From: Plazaster borealis
Taxonomy: Eukaryota > Echinodermata > Asteroidea > Forcipulatida > Labidiasteridae
Reading direction: 5' to 3'
Length of the DNA stretch: 64,000 nucleotides
Assembly: GCA_021014325.1 (NCBI GenBank)
Contig: CM037473.1
Location: 6,141,501-6,205,500, forward strand
Shown here: positions 10,681 through 22,126 of the stretch, in pieces
Position numbering within the stretch: the first letter of the stretch is position 1
Layout: the number at the start of each line of letters is the position of its first letter
The notes under the pieces: generated by a model
Database searches by the model: none
What the model saw: only the letters and a program-made list of their open reading frames with translations
What the model was told of the DNA's origin: nothing
Made by a program: the position numbers and the translations under genes

Positions 10681-11092
10681 TGTCGTGGCCGAGTGGATAA
10701 GAACACCAAACTCAAGCTCTGGTGTTTCCGATCAGCAGAGTGTGGGTTCGAATCCCAGTCGTGACACTTGTGTCCTTAAGCAAGACACTTAACCATATGC
10801 TTCGTCCTTCGGATGGGACGTTAAGCCGTTGGTCCCGTGTGTTGTGTAATGTACGTCAAAGAACCCAGTGCACTTATCGAAAAGAGAAGGGGTTCGCCCC
10901 GGTGTTCCTGGTTTGATTGGATGCATATTGCGCCACAGCACCTTGTAAACCATGACATGGTGCTGTGTAAAGGAGTAGGTCTCATACTTACGTATCTTGC
11001 AGGAAAATACTGAATGTTGAAGCGCCTTGAGCGTCACTGAGTGTCGGATATGAGCGCTATATAAGAAGCCATTATTATTATTATTATTATCA
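10681..11092 (+). mobile_element. tRNA-derived SINE, full-length copy
   Basis: The head (10,681-10,766) folds as a class II tRNA-like unit: ends TGTCGTG and CGTGACA can pair, the A box reads TGGCCGAGTGG and the B box GGTTCGAATCC, with an extended variable region as in tRNA-Leu or tRNA-Ser. A conserved body follows (TAAGCAAGACACTTAACC, AAGAACCCAGTGCACTTATC, GGGGTTCGCCCCGGTGTTCC). The tail ends GCGCTATATAAGAAGCC plus (ATT)n. Pol III would transcribe it and LINE machinery would mobilise it. Three other copies are in the window. Confidence 0.9.
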
Positions 11093-11149
11093 TATTACAT
11101 ATTTTACAAAACTCAGTTGATTCCGTACGAAATCAGCTGAAAGAGCCCA

Positions 11150-11638
11150 TAGGCCGTGCACAAATCGCTATCGGATTGTACAAGTCATTTAAGGTAGTAT
11201 ATACTTTTGGTAAATGTCAGACTAATATCTTCACTTGGTGTATCCCAACATATACATAAAACAACAAACCTGTGAAAGTTTAAGCTCAATCAGTCATTGC
11301 AATCACCAGAAAAAAGTGGGGGAAAACTCAAGTGTTTCCACTGTTTTCAAACATCGAGTTTTTGACTCATGAGATTTACTCATTTCTCAAAAACTAAAGC
11401 ATTTAAAGCAAAAATATTTCAAAGGGAGTTTCCCATCATAACCATCTTTATACCACGTAAGCTATGTGTGAATCTGTGAACATTTATATTTTTACTCTTA
11501 CCAATGTTACGAACACCCTTTAAATGGGACCATAGTCGTGAGAGCAGTAGTCTCGCGCGGAGCAGCCCTCTCGCAAGATAGTTGCGAGAGGGCCGTTTCG
11601 CTATTACCGCAGACATTTAACGACTTGTCCACAAGGCT
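11150..11638. repeat. CpG-rich repeat block, copy interrupted by a MITE
   Basis: The left part (11,150-11,192) and the right part (11,520-11,638) together correspond to 10,231-10,415. The right part has CAGTAGTCTCGCGCGG and ends ACGACTTGTCCACAAG, like the partner. The interruption is the TTAA-flanked element at 11,193-11,519. Confidence 0.8.
11193..11519. mobile_element. TTAA-flanked MITE (family 2), copy 1
   Basis: TTAA lies at 11,189-11,192 and 11,520-11,523. The element begins GGTAGTATATACTTTTGGTA and ends ACGAACACCCT. It shares its body (AAGCTCAATCAGTCATTGCA, CATCGAGTTTTTGACTCATG, GGGAGTTTCCCATCAT) with 12,544-12,893. The paralogous locus at 10,231-10,415 lacks it, which fixes both boundaries. 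No transposase frame. Confidence 0.85.
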
Positions 11639-11657
11639 AGTTTTGTGAAGGCTTATT

Positions 11658-12515
11658 TGGATTGAGGCAATACAAACAAAAAATGGTGATTTGAAGGGTT
11701 TTCAGAATGTTATTGTCTCAACTTGAACAGTATTTCAGACACATTTCTCTGGAGTATTGGTACTGGTGTGGATAAATGAGCCTTTAGATTGAAACTTACC
11801 AATAGCCTACTTTGTCTTTATTCACCAATCCTACAATTAAATATGCGTAGTTAATTTCTGATAGATAGCAACATATTTATAATTTGGCTTGTGTCTGTTC
11901 CTACTTAAAATACAATCTTTCAAATTTAAACTAATCAATTACCCTATTCCATATTTACCAATGCGTCATTAATTGCTGATAGTTATACGAAATATTTATA
12001 ATTTTGATTGGTGCCTGCTCAGACTTAATTAAATACGTGTGTACAATTTACGAAATTCCCAAGGATGGAACGTATTTCCTTCCATCACGCCATGCCTTTT
12101 GTCCTCTACTCTACACCGACATCAACAGGTTACCACTCCCTTTATTGGTTCAACCATTCAACCGTAGGGCGCGGGGAGCTTTCCTGGAATGCAGTTTCAA
12201 TGTTATGATAGTTCCACGCTAGCAATAACAAATTTCCCTAAACAATAAAAGTGTGCAGGTTGTGTAAAGAAATGACCCGGCAGTGTAAATAACTCGACGT
12301 TTCAATTGTTTGAGTTGTTGTCAGCTCCAACGATACACCATCGATTTGTCTCAGAGGCTACCGCAAACACCATTTTCGTAAAATAATGCTAAATAAAAGT
12401 ACTGTGTGAGAGGAGGGCCGAGGAATTGCTTCATTTAAAAGACACTTTGATTGTCAAACAGCAACACCCTTCCATCTCGTATTAACATCCCTCAACATGA
12501 CACCTCATTTTATTT
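11658..12515. repeat. Segmental duplication, copy B (partner 2,461-3,600)
   Basis: Same order of blocks as copy A, without the 353-bp MITE. The corresponding point reads CAACCATTCAACCGTAGGG around 12,152-12,170, against CAACCATTTAA plus the element in copy A. No coding content recognised. Confidence 0.85.
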
Positions 12516-12543
12516 TTATTTTGTAATATTCATTTCCTCTTAA

Positions 12544-12893
12544 AGGCAGTATATACTTTTAGTAAATGTCAAAGACCAGTGTCCTCACTTAGTGTATCCC
12601 AAGATATACATGAAACAACAGACCTGTGAAAGTTTAAGCTCAATCGGTCATTGCAATCACCAGAAAAAAGGGAGAAAAAACCTTATGTGTTTTCACTGTT
12701 TTTTAAACATCGAGTTTTTGACTCATGAGATCAAAACTAATTGTTTCACTCATTTCTCAAAAACTATAGCATTTAAAGCAAAAATATTTCAAAGGGAGTT
12801 TCCCATCATAGCCATCTTTATACCACGTCACTAAGTTTTGTGTGAATCTGTGAACATTAATATATTTACTCTTACCAATGTTACAAACACCAT
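12544..12893. mobile_element. TTAA-flanked MITE (family 2), copy 2
   Basis: The left flank is TTAA (12,540-12,543) and the element opens AGGCAGTATATACTTTTAGT. The right end reads AAACACCA and is followed by TTAC, a one-base decay of TTAA. The body is shared with 11,193-11,519 but retains a stretch (GATCAAAACTAATTG) missing there. Confidence 0.75.
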
Positions 12894-12938
12894 TTACATC
12901 AGTAGACTTCGAACCAGTGAAGGGGACAGGGGAAACCA

Positions 12939-13136
12939 GGGCCCAATTTCACAGAGCTGCTTAATCACACAAAAGTAGCTAAGCACAACAAAATTATGCT
13001 GACCAGAATATGGTTCCCAGCAAAAAAAAACCGTGTCACATGTACAATCCGTGATTGGTATTCCTGCCTTTCGTTTTACTGATCAGAAAACATTTAAGAA
13101 ATATTTTATGCGTAAGCAGCTCTATGAAATTGGGCC
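12939..13136. mobile_element. Foldback MITE with GGGCCCAATTTCA ends
   Basis: The left end reads GGGCCCAATTTCACAGAGCT and the right end AGCTCTATGAAATTGGGCC, an inverted repeat of about 20 bp with few mismatches. The interior has further short complementary pieces. No clear target duplication is visible. Related wording (GAGCCATGAAATGGGGCC) occurs at about 13,219-13,236 and suggests an adjacent partial copy. Confidence 0.6.
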
Positions 13137-13236
13137 ACGGAATTCTGCGCTTAGAGCCCGTAGAATTGTGTGCTTTACATGGCACATCATGCTCAGAATA
13201 CCGAGGTGTATTAAAACAGAGCCATGAAATGGGGCC

Positions 13237-13616
13237 AAGTGTCTCGCATGAGTTCTCAGTTAGCCTCAATACGTTGTGTTGGCAATCCCGATTGGTGCCC
13301 AGTCTTTCGAGAAAGAGACATTTTCCAAATAAATGGAAGTAACTGCGTTGACATAACCGCTCCAGATTTTCGGCAATATCTCAAAAACGCTACCAACTTT
13401 TGAATTGAAATTTGTACAGGTAAATTTTATGGTATCTTCAACTATATAGATTGAAACAAACAGTGGGTTCCGATTGGATTAATAGGCTTTCGAGACACAG
13501 TGGTAAGGTTCTCTTTCATTAATCCTGGCCATCTTAGAATTGGCTTGTCTTGTTGTCTGATTGTAGAGCTGTTCTTGCGTTGATTTGTCAGTGACCACCC
13601 TCTAAGATTATGTGGA
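13237..13616. other. No gene recognised
   Basis: Ordinary AT-rich sequence between the MITE and the next duplication; no motif or frame with support. Confidence 0.4.
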
Positions 13617-14412
13617 ATAGTCCAGTCTAGGATATCAAGGACTTTGACTCCCCTAGATCATTGTACTGTGGAGAAAAATGTGAAATAAATACAAAATTAA
13701 TGTGCCGTGACTGAGGGTTACCTTCGCTCACTTTATAAGGCTTATAATGAACAACTATTCTTTGTCCTTGTTTGGCCGATGATTGATTTTGATCATTTGT
13801 TATAATATCATACTCATCTGCATTGGCCAAATATTAGTGTGTTTTTTTAATTTTTATTAATACCATGGGATCTTGTTGTTGATTGAAAGGAACGGTTGAT
13901 TGGGTTTATTGGGTGATTATTATTATTTTATTTGTTTTTTTCTGATTGCGTGTAGTTTTCCCTAATTGAGGTTTTCCTCCCACATCTACAACTGGCCTTT
14001 CTTCATCACGTTCTCTACTGGTACCTTCAGGCATACAGGTCACATTGCATGTCACCTTTGATTGAGGGGCCCCTGGTAATCAAGAGTGAAACAAAACAAG
14101 ATCATTACTCCTTTTGAATCGTGTATAGATATATTTATTGTGTAATATTGTTTTGTTTAGTTAACTAATTATTTAAGTTACATCGTAATTACGGTACTTA
14201 CTCACGTATACTTACTGACACTCATTACTTTTACCTACATGGCACCTGCCTATTAACACGCTCTCACTTGTTTACTTGTGTTTTTTGTGTGTGTGTATTT
14301 TCCCTATGTAATTTATGTTTTACTATAATTATTATTATTAATAGCAGTAATATCAGTTCGGCAGCTAACCTGGCAACGGACCACGCAGTTGACTTCACAA
14401 TCACGCCGTATA
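13617..14412. repeat. Segmental duplication, copy C (partner 21,161-22,126)
   Basis: Starts TCTAGGATATCAAGGACTTT and ends near GTTGACTTCACAATCACGCC. It shares CCCACATCTACAACTGGC, TTGAGGGGCCCCTGGTAATC and TATCAGTTCGGCAGCTAACC with the partner 7.5 kb away, same orientation. Only one copy of the ATACCATGGGATCTTG minisatellite unit is present here, against four in the partner. A short third relative of its left edge lies near 57,998-58,065. Confidence 0.85.
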
Positions 14413-15285
14413 TATGCATGGTGAGACAATAATGTTACCGCTTTGGTTGGTGATGATGTTTGCACGATACATTATCACAAGGTACCCGGTCTACCTAGTA
14501 TTGCTTTACTCTATCATGGTCTGTAGACTTCCATGGTCTGATTATTTTTGACTCCGTCCCTATCGCTCGAGTTTGCTGAAAAGATGTTTAGTTTTCAAGA
14601 CCCTTGCAGTAAATTACTAGAACCATGGTTTAAATTTTAAAAGATATACCCAAGGCTTGTTATTTACGTACAATTATCGTCCTTTCCGTTAATATTGTCA
14701 TTGAATAACATTATTTCATGTTCAGAAGTGATAATTCCCTAGGGTACAATAATTGTCTCTCGTTTACGGCTACCGGTAATTGTTATGGCGACTATTTTGT
14801 ATAAGGATGAACACAATATTTTATGAAGGTTTTTACCTATAGGCATCAAATGCTCAAGTAATAGGTTTTTGACATTATCATGGTGATAAAAGAAAATTAC
14901 ATTTAAAGCTAAATAATGTAATAGTTATTAACATTTTACAAGTCAACTGTGAAGGGGGAAATTAATAATGATCTACCATAGCCTTTACAAATATTGTGTT
15001 CATCATAATATTGTCAACAACTTATGACTTATCGATTAATCAGTAAGAGCATTTGATGCCATGTAAAAGCCTTCAACAACGATGTCCTGGTTTCGCGCAT
15101 GTAACAGCTTGCTCGCGTTTGCATTGGTGTGTACGCCAAGGATCACGACGATCGCCTTTTATTGGATGTTATTATGGTCGAACGTGAAGTGAAAATTAAG
15201 GTCAGCTTTAATTAAAGAAATAAAATAATAAATTAGTAAGACTTGCGATATTTTTTGCAACTTACAATTACTAAATCAAGCTTTT
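14413..15285. other. AT-rich intergenic DNA with shuffled inverted blocks
   Basis: Two blocks near 14,806-14,855 (GAACACAATATT; GGCATCAAATGCTC) recur inverted at 14,991-15,074 (AATATTGTGTTC; GAGCATTTGATGCC), but in the order A, B, then A', B', which is not a simple hairpin. No coding region recognised. Confidence 0.45.
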
Positions 15286-15289
15286 TGTT

Positions 15290-17912
15290 TTCGTTTTTAT
15301 TATTATTAATGGTTTATTTATTTCATCATTACTGGGTAAAAGACATTCGCAGTATAAATTATGGATTTATGTACAAATTGGTAGTTAATTAATACGACAA
15401 AAAGCAATAAACGACAAAAAGGACATATGAAAAATAATACCAAAGAATAAAAGGGCAAATGGCCCGGAATTACACAAAGAGACAAAACTTAGTCCAGTTC
15501 TCTCACTACACAGATGAGGATTTATTGCACTAAGATAAAAACAAATTGAAGTTTAATATTGGAGTTTAAAAACAAATCACAGACAGGTCTCAAGCAATTC
15601 CCAATAGCATCCGAAACAAGGACAGCAATAAAAAACGATTGTTTGTTGATGAGAGTAACCAAGGATGGAATTGGGCTGGTTTTGTAACGGTTAGTGCGAC
15701 ATTTTATAGAGGACAACTGGTCGGAATTTCTTAAATTATTATTCCTCTTAGGAGGAAGCCAATCTCTGTGAATGGCGGAATTCAACAATGAGTTCCCGAA
15801 ATTAAGGCTGAGCTTTTCAAGTCTGGCTAAAACAGGTGGAATTTGAAGTGTCTGGCAGATATCATTGTAATGTTTCGAATTGCAAACGTCGGTGGAGAGG
15901 ATAATACGAAAAGCCTTTCTCTGCAACCTTTCAAGGCACTCACTTTGTGATTTTTTCAAACCACTGAACCATACAGGGGAGGCATATTCCAGAGTAGGTC
16001 TGACATATTGTAAATAAACTGTAATGAGTCAGCCTGTGGGAGATTACAACGTTTGAGCATTCGCAGAAAGTAAAGTTTCCTGTAAAATGTTGTACACATA
16101 CTTCCAACCTGCTTGTTCCACTTCAAATCTTCTTGAACAAAAATGCCCAAGAGTTTGACAAAATCAGATTGTTTAAAAACAGAGTCACCAATGTGAAAAA
16201 AACCTGGCACATCCGTTGGTGCTCTACTAAAGCATGAGATCATGACTTGACACTTATTAGGGTTAAAGGAACATTACAGAATTGGTTTTTGCTAACAAAA
16301 CAGTGTAAGCACTTTATATAATCCACCATATACATAAACTGACAAACCTGTAGAAGTTTGAGATCGATCGGCCATCTGGGTCACGAGAAAATAGTGAAAA
16401 ACCGATTACACATTTGCATGTGTTATACAATGCATGAATGAAACGCTCATGAGCGATAAACTCCAATCGGAAATTAGTTTTATTTATTTCTCATCAAATA
16501 TGGCTTTTCAGACAAAAATATTTCTAGGGATGTTTTCTACTATCATCATCATTAGACCGTGTAAGTTTTATGTAAATCTGTGATCTTAAAGAAAATTTTA
16601 ATTACTAGTTCTGTAACGTTCTTTTAAGTTTCATCTTATTTTCAGCTGACCAGTGGTCGAGGCAGTCAAGTTGCTGCTGCATAAGAGCGGATTGAGGCGT
16701 GCTACCATAAGTTTGGCACAGAGTCAAGTCATCAACATACTTGTAGTGAGAGACTTCAGGTGTACATGAAATAATGTCATTTATCATGACCAAAAAAAGC
16801 GATCGGAGCAATCTTTATACCCTGCGGTACCCCGGCCTTGATAGTTTCCCACGAGGAAATTTCTCAATTTAATCTAACAGCCTGGGTTCTATTAGATAAG
16901 AAGCTACAAATCAAAGGGATTATGCACGGTCTCACTCCTAGTTTAATAAATTTTTTGACAAGAATGGAACGACTGACTCTATCGAAAGCTTTGGAAAAAT
17001 CCGTAGCAATCAGACTGATGAATTTTGAGGCTTTATGTCAGTACCTTTATAAATGTCATCCATGACTTTCACAAAGCAATGTGTTGTGGAGAGGCCTGCT
17101 CGTGAACCAAACTGCTGGGAGTCATTGATGTCCTCAATAATCCATTTCACAATAAAATCCTCAAACACCTTAGCGAACATGCAAGTGAGAGATATGGGTC
17201 GCAAGTTATCTACTTCGGGTGATTGAGATTTAGGAACAGGTACAACATAGGCAGATTTCCATATATCAGGAACCACCCCTTCTCGTAGGGAACAATTAAA
17301 AAGTTTAGTAAAAGGAAAACACAACTCATCAGCAAATTCATTAATAATACGGGGTGGAATACAGTCTGGTCCACCGGACTTAGAAATGTTCAGTTCTTTG
17401 AGTTTCTTGTACACGTCTTGTGCTGATACTGTAGGTGGAGGCGAAGCCGATGGTAAGTATGAGGGGAGCAGTTCAATATCAAGTTCAGGAATGTCTTTGG
17501 CGACAGATAAGAAATGGCTGTTTATTTGGTTGGCGGCATCCTTTGAAGTTGAGCCTGGAATAGAGAAATTGTTTTTATTTTGGTGACCAGTAAGCTTTTT
17601 AGTTTGGAGATGCCATTGACGGGGATTCAGTTTGTTAAGGTTGCTAACTTTCGAGTTATAAAAGACACCTTTTGCCCGCTTGATGAGACCGGCTATCTTA
17701 TTACGTAATAGCCTCCATAAAGACAACTTACCACTACTAAAGGCCCGTTGACGTTTTAAGGTGAGCGATTTTATTAGTGGTGTGGTCCAGGGTTTGTCAT
17801 CGATATGAGTTGAGGTAGCCTTCGTCGGGAAGAATTTGTTAATGGCCGCATTCAGTGTCTCATAGAAGGCTGAAAATTTTGTGATTAACCGAAAGGCATG
17901 AAGCAGCATCAA
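15290..17912 (-). pseudogene. CR1-like LINE, 5'-truncated, broken
   Basis: Minus-strand pieces together give the RT half of a LINE polyprotein. The first frame (17,912-17,010) holds the RT N-terminal region with NISKSGGPDCIPPRIINEF, VVPVPK and LRPISLTCMFAKVFE. The next stretch carries motif A (ATDFSKAFDRV, near 17,000) and motif B (AGVPQG, near 16,835). Frame 16,811-16,605 carries motif C (YKYVDDLTLC). Frames 16,243-15,956 and 15,959-15,522 hold the C-terminal region (KLLGIFVQEDLKWNKQ, LERLQRKAFRIILS, RCRTNRYKTSPIP-like). The endonuclease half is missing. There is a frameshift near 16,811, a stop near 15,956, and a MITE at 16,267-16,623. About 230 bp of 3' UTR follow. The CR1 label is from memory of the family. 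Confidence 0.8.
16267..16623. mobile_element. TTAA-flanked MITE (family 3) inside the LINE
   Basis: Flanked by TTAA at 16,263-16,266 and 16,624-16,627. Terminal repeats are AGGAACATTACAGAATTGG on the left and CTAGTTCTGTAACGTTCTT on the right, imperfect complements over 19 bp. The body resembles families 2 and 4 (ATACATAAACTGACAAACCT, GAAGTTTGAGATCGATCGG). It splits the CR1-like frame between MKL and NPNKCQVMI; the LINE codons run on exactly if the element and one TTAA are disregarded. It therefore inserted into an existing LINE copy and is younger than it. Confidence 0.92.
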
Positions 17913-17929
17913 TCAGATCCCATTAATAA

Positions 17930-19210
17930 CTTGTAATCCATTGACCAAAAGCAAACCATGTTAAATAAAAACATCAAAATACGAGTTATTTTTAAAAGCA
18001 ATTGCAACAATACCAGCTGTAGGCCTATAGCTGCTATTCGAGGTGCGGCGCCGTAAGTAGATTTATTTTAGGGGGGACGCAAGGGGGTTCACCATTTTTT
18101 CTATGAGGGCACTTCTGGCCAAGTTTCCGTTTCCCTTGTTCTTAAACAAGCCCCTTTTCTGCGACTTTTTAAAATGTGATTTACTAGTTTTTATTAGATA
18201 ATCTGGCGTAAGTGTAAAAACAAATACAATGTCTGCGTGTTAATGGAAAAATTGTTTTAAAACCATCGACATTATCACATTAATGCCCCCCCAGGGGTGG
18301 GGCGGGCACGGCCATCAATTGGGGGGGGGGGTACGCAACTGCCGAGGTGCCCGGAAGTCCTGATTCTCTCAAAAACTCGTACGCTCTCGACGTCAACTTC
18401 AAGTCTATTATGGAAGAAGGGGCCAGACCTTGCCTTCCTCTATAATGCACAGCAAACAACCCAAATTTACAAACTTGGAAGATTTTGACCACTGAACACA
18501 CTGCACACCCAAGATCATCTCGATTACGTCGGGACGGAGCTAAACTAACACAAGTGCCGCGTGTTGGATCGGAGTGTGGTTGGTTTATTTCTAAAATGTT
18601 CGTATTATTTCCGAGTTGCTTGTTTATTTCGCTACTGTGCTGTGGCTGTATGGCGCGCGCAGTGGGTTCCTCGCTCGCGGTGGTTTCGCATTTGTTGTAT
18701 CTGCATTGAAAGAAAACGTATCATGTATTAAGCTTTTTTATTAATATTTTTAAATAGTTTCTGTACGCAGTATTACTATTATTAGTGTTTAAATATGTGT
18801 TTATTTTTGAGTTACTTGTGTATATTTTTCATCTAATTTCATATACTTTTTAAATTGCAAATTTTGTTAGGAATTATTTTAATCCTATATTTTCGGCTTA
18901 ATGTATGCCCTTTATTTTATTTTAAGTAGGCCTAGACTTTGAAAACAGGTTTTGTTTGTAATGTTGTAAGCATTTCATATATAATTAGGTGTCCGGAGCA
19001 TAGCGCAGATCACCTCTTGTTTTAAGTCCAGTATTTCTATTTCTTAATACTTTTTCTTCTCCCCCCGTGCTTTTCCACTAACAAAAGCTCACTTCCCAAG
19101 CTCATATAAACTTGAAAACTTCACATAATATACTTAGATATTGAATAGTTACGCTTTAGTCATCGGGTATTGAAATACATTAATTCAGAGTTTATTATTT
19201 CAAAAAATCA
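17930..19210. other. No gene recognised; one small interspersed repeat
   Basis: At 18,055-18,150 (minus sense) there is a relative of 30,630-30,745, sharing GGGAAACTTGGCCAG and AAAAAATGGTG. C/G runs lie near 18,285-18,330. Two short frames near 18,300-18,700 show no family features. The rest is AT-rich. Confidence 0.45.
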
Positions 19211-19214
19211 TAAC

Positions 19215-19330
19215 TCGAGAACCTCTGCCGCTCCGTCAGTGTAGAACAATACCGGGTCACATTAAACGTTCCACATCGCTCTCTTCATTCAAAACTTCCC
19301 TCAAGTTTCACCTATTAAATGAAGACTAGG
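19215..19330 (+). pseudogene. LINE ORF2 C-terminal scrap
   Basis: One forward frame reads LRQCRTIPGHIKRSTSLSS then FKTSLKFHLLNED and a stop. Serine-rich ends of this kind (SLR....FK..LKTHLF) close many non-LTR retrotransposon polyproteins. Only about 115 bp are left, so the assignment is tentative. Confidence 0.4.
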
Positions 19331-19820
19331 AAAAACATTCATCTTTGTGTTTAATGGGACGCTGCGGCATAAGCGTCTTAAGACGTCCGTGTATTATAAA
19401 TGTTCATAAACTAACTGCATCAGAGAAGGCACACCCTATTCGACCAGTCACCCAACACTACATTTATAAGTAAAGCTTTCAAGTATAAAGGCATCCTTTA
19501 AAAAACACACCATGATAGCGTTCTAAATAACCCGCCCTAATCCGCCTCGTTTACCTAGTTGGTTGTTCATACCAGGATGGCGCGAAGGTTCTTGGGCGTT
19601 TTATAAGCGAAGCGGTGATAAGTTTCAGTGGCTAGTCTAATCGGGTAGAAGCATGATTATACTAAATGTGTTGATCACTTTACTATGCGATTGACACTTA
19701 ATTCTTGCAGATATTTCATTTTAACCTCGTATGTTGATTCTTGTAAACTGTACCTCACACCCAGTACGTTGTGCACCGTGTGCCTTGTACCGTGTACCTA
19801 TACCTATACTAAATTCTGCA

Positions 19821-20007
19821 CCCTAGTACCCATATCTCACCACCCAGTACCCATATCTCACCACCCAGTACCCATATCTCACCACCCAGTACCCATATCT
19901 CACCACCCAGTACCCATATCTCACCACCCAGACCCATATTTCACCACCCAGTACCCATATCTCACCACCCAGTGCCCATATCTCACCACCCAGTACCCAT
20001 ATCTCAC
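19821..20007. repeat. 21-bp minisatellite, about nine copies
   Basis: Unit CACCACCCAGTACCCATATCT, phrased as a 20-base core plus one, with a constant period of 21 (for example AGT at 19,846 and 19,867). Copies are nearly identical except one 3-base-shorter unit (CAGACCC). A 145-residue open frame covers it only because 21 is a multiple of three. Confidence 0.93.
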
Positions 20008-20198
20008 ATTGTACCTTACCTTTACCGAGGGTTTGTTCACCCTTCGAACTATCCTCGGAAAAAATGTATGCATCCCTGAATTGAGGGAAGATTATACAAA
20101 GCGAATTCTGTGTTGCAAATAATCAATACATGCTGTACCTTTTGGAAGCAGGGAAATTCACTTCGCTCAATAAGCATTTCCCCTCCCCTCCCCCCCCC

Positions 20199-20218
20199 AA
20201 CAAAAAAAAAAAAAAAAA

Positions 20219-20251
<33 letters not shown>

Positions 20252-20255
20252 AAAA
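20199..20255. repeat. Poly(A) and (CA)n tract
   Basis: A run of about 23 A residues followed by (CAAAA)n and (CA)n. It may be the tail of a retroposed copy, but no body is recognised upstream. Confidence 0.8.
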
Positions 20256-21160
20256 GACAAATAATCTGACAATGACATCTTCTTTAAGATCCATTTAACC
20301 ACTTCCTCCAAATTAGGGTTTACAATTCCTGCCTCTGTTTTTCTATTGGATATTTTCCCTGCCGACCTTCGTAATGCATTGTCCAACTGCTTGTTATTGA
20401 GAGCAGTGCGGTTTATAATTTAGTTTGAATTCATTTTTGTCATTTCTTATTAGGTGAAGAATACATTAATTACCTGTGTAGGGATTTCCGGGACCATCGT
20501 GGTCCCAACCATATGGAGATTTACGTGGGCAAGATTTTGTTTTGTCAATTATTTTATTTAAACGTGGTTTATGACCACGAACAATATTAATGTTGTTGGG
20601 AATGTAATACTTAAGTGATAAAAAAAATATGAAAGTAAAATTAATTCAACAATATAACGAAGAAAACCCGAGAATTAAACTTGACCTCAGCTTCCGGTTG
20701 CTGCAAAAAATTAAGAATTCTGCGCCCACCTCCGATCACAAAACTTATTTAAATGCTTGTTTTGGATGCGCGATGATAATCGCTAGATGCTGTAATTACA
20801 ACACAAAGCCTTTTCATAGCAGTCTATGGTTGTTGGGGCGTCTGCGTCCTCTATAAACTGTGTCAAGCGTTAATTTTACTCCCGTGTGACCATTGCGAAT
20901 CCACGTAAGTGGTTTCTGAAAAGATCAAATAAGCATCCTTGTCCCAGAGTTTTTATTTTGCTTCAATAATAATTAACACATTATTTGTGTATTTATTATT
21001 AAAACTAAAAATAATTTTATAAACATGTAATCAGTATTTTTGTTGTTCAGATTTTATCATTAAATATGATTTAAAACAAAGATTTGATTTCAGAGAAAAG
21101 AATGTTCTTCGTTTGACGTGTTTTCTCGTTCCGATACGCGCGAGACTTGCACAGTCTATA
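20256..21160. other. No gene recognised
   Basis: A 75-residue frame at 20,629-20,856 has no family resemblance. The surrounding DNA is AT-rich with no repeat structure that I can define. Confidence 0.4.
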
Positions 21161-22126
21161 ATCCAGTTTAGGATATCAAGGACTTTGACTCCCCTAGATT
21201 ATTGTACTTTGGAGAAAACTATGAAATAAATGAAAACAGTAATTTGCCATGACTGAGGGTTGCCATCGCTCACTTAAGGTTTATAATGAACAATTATTCT
21301 TATGTCCTTGGCCAATGGTTGATTTTGGTTATTATTATTTTTTTTTTTAATACCATGGGATCTTGTTTTTGATTGAAAGGAATTGAAAAAGGATTGAAAA
21401 GGAATTGGGTTTATTGGGTGATTTTTTTTTAATACCATGGGATCTTGTTTTTAGTTGAAAGGAATTGTGAAAAAGGATTGAAAAGGAATTGGGTTTATTT
21501 AATACCATGGGATCTTGTTTTTGATTGAAAGGAATTGAAAAAAATGATTGAGAAGGCATTGGGTTTATTGGCTGATTTTTGTTTCTTTTTAGATTTTTCT
21601 ATAAATACCATGGGATCTTGTTTTTGGTTGAAAGGAACGGATGATTTTGGTTTTTTTAGTCTTCTGATTGCGTGTGTTTTCCCTAATTGAGGTTTTCCTC
21701 CCACATCTACAACTGGCATTTCTTCATCACCTTCTCTACTGGTACCTTCATGCCTACAGGTCACAGTGCATGTCACCTTTGATTGAGGGGCCCCTGGTAA
21801 TCAACAGTGATACAAAACAAGATCATTACTCCTTTTGAATCGTGTTTAAAGATGATTTTATTTGCAAACAAAATGTTTGTCTAAGTTAACTAAGTTACAT
21901 CGTACTTACTGTAACTTACTCACGTACTTACTGACACTCATTACTGTACCTGCCTATTTACACGCTCTTACTTGTTTACTGATGTTTTTCTTTTTTTCTT
22001 TGTGTGTGTGTATTTTTTCTATGTTATTTATATTTTACTATAATTATTATTAGTAATAGCAGTAATATCAGTTCGGCAGCTAACCTGGCAACGGATCACA
22101 CAGTTGACTTCACGATCACGCCGTAA
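21161..22126. repeat. Segmental duplication, copy D (partner 13,617-14,412)
   Basis: Same block order as copy C. It is about 170 bp longer, mostly because an internal unit beginning TACCATGGGATCTTGTTTTT is present four times. Confidence 0.85.
21351..21660. repeat. Minisatellite expanded 1 to 4 within copy D
   Basis: TACCATGGGATCTTG anchors fall at 21,351, 21,433, 21,503 and 21,606. Each is followed by GATTGAAAGGAAT-like sequence and a T-rich spacer of varying length (periods 82, 70, 103). Copy C has a single unit near 13,862. Confidence 0.85.

Noticed and set aside
19685..20122. 145-codon frame with HHPVPIS repeats
   Set aside because: Product of a 21-bp minisatellite; no family resemblance.
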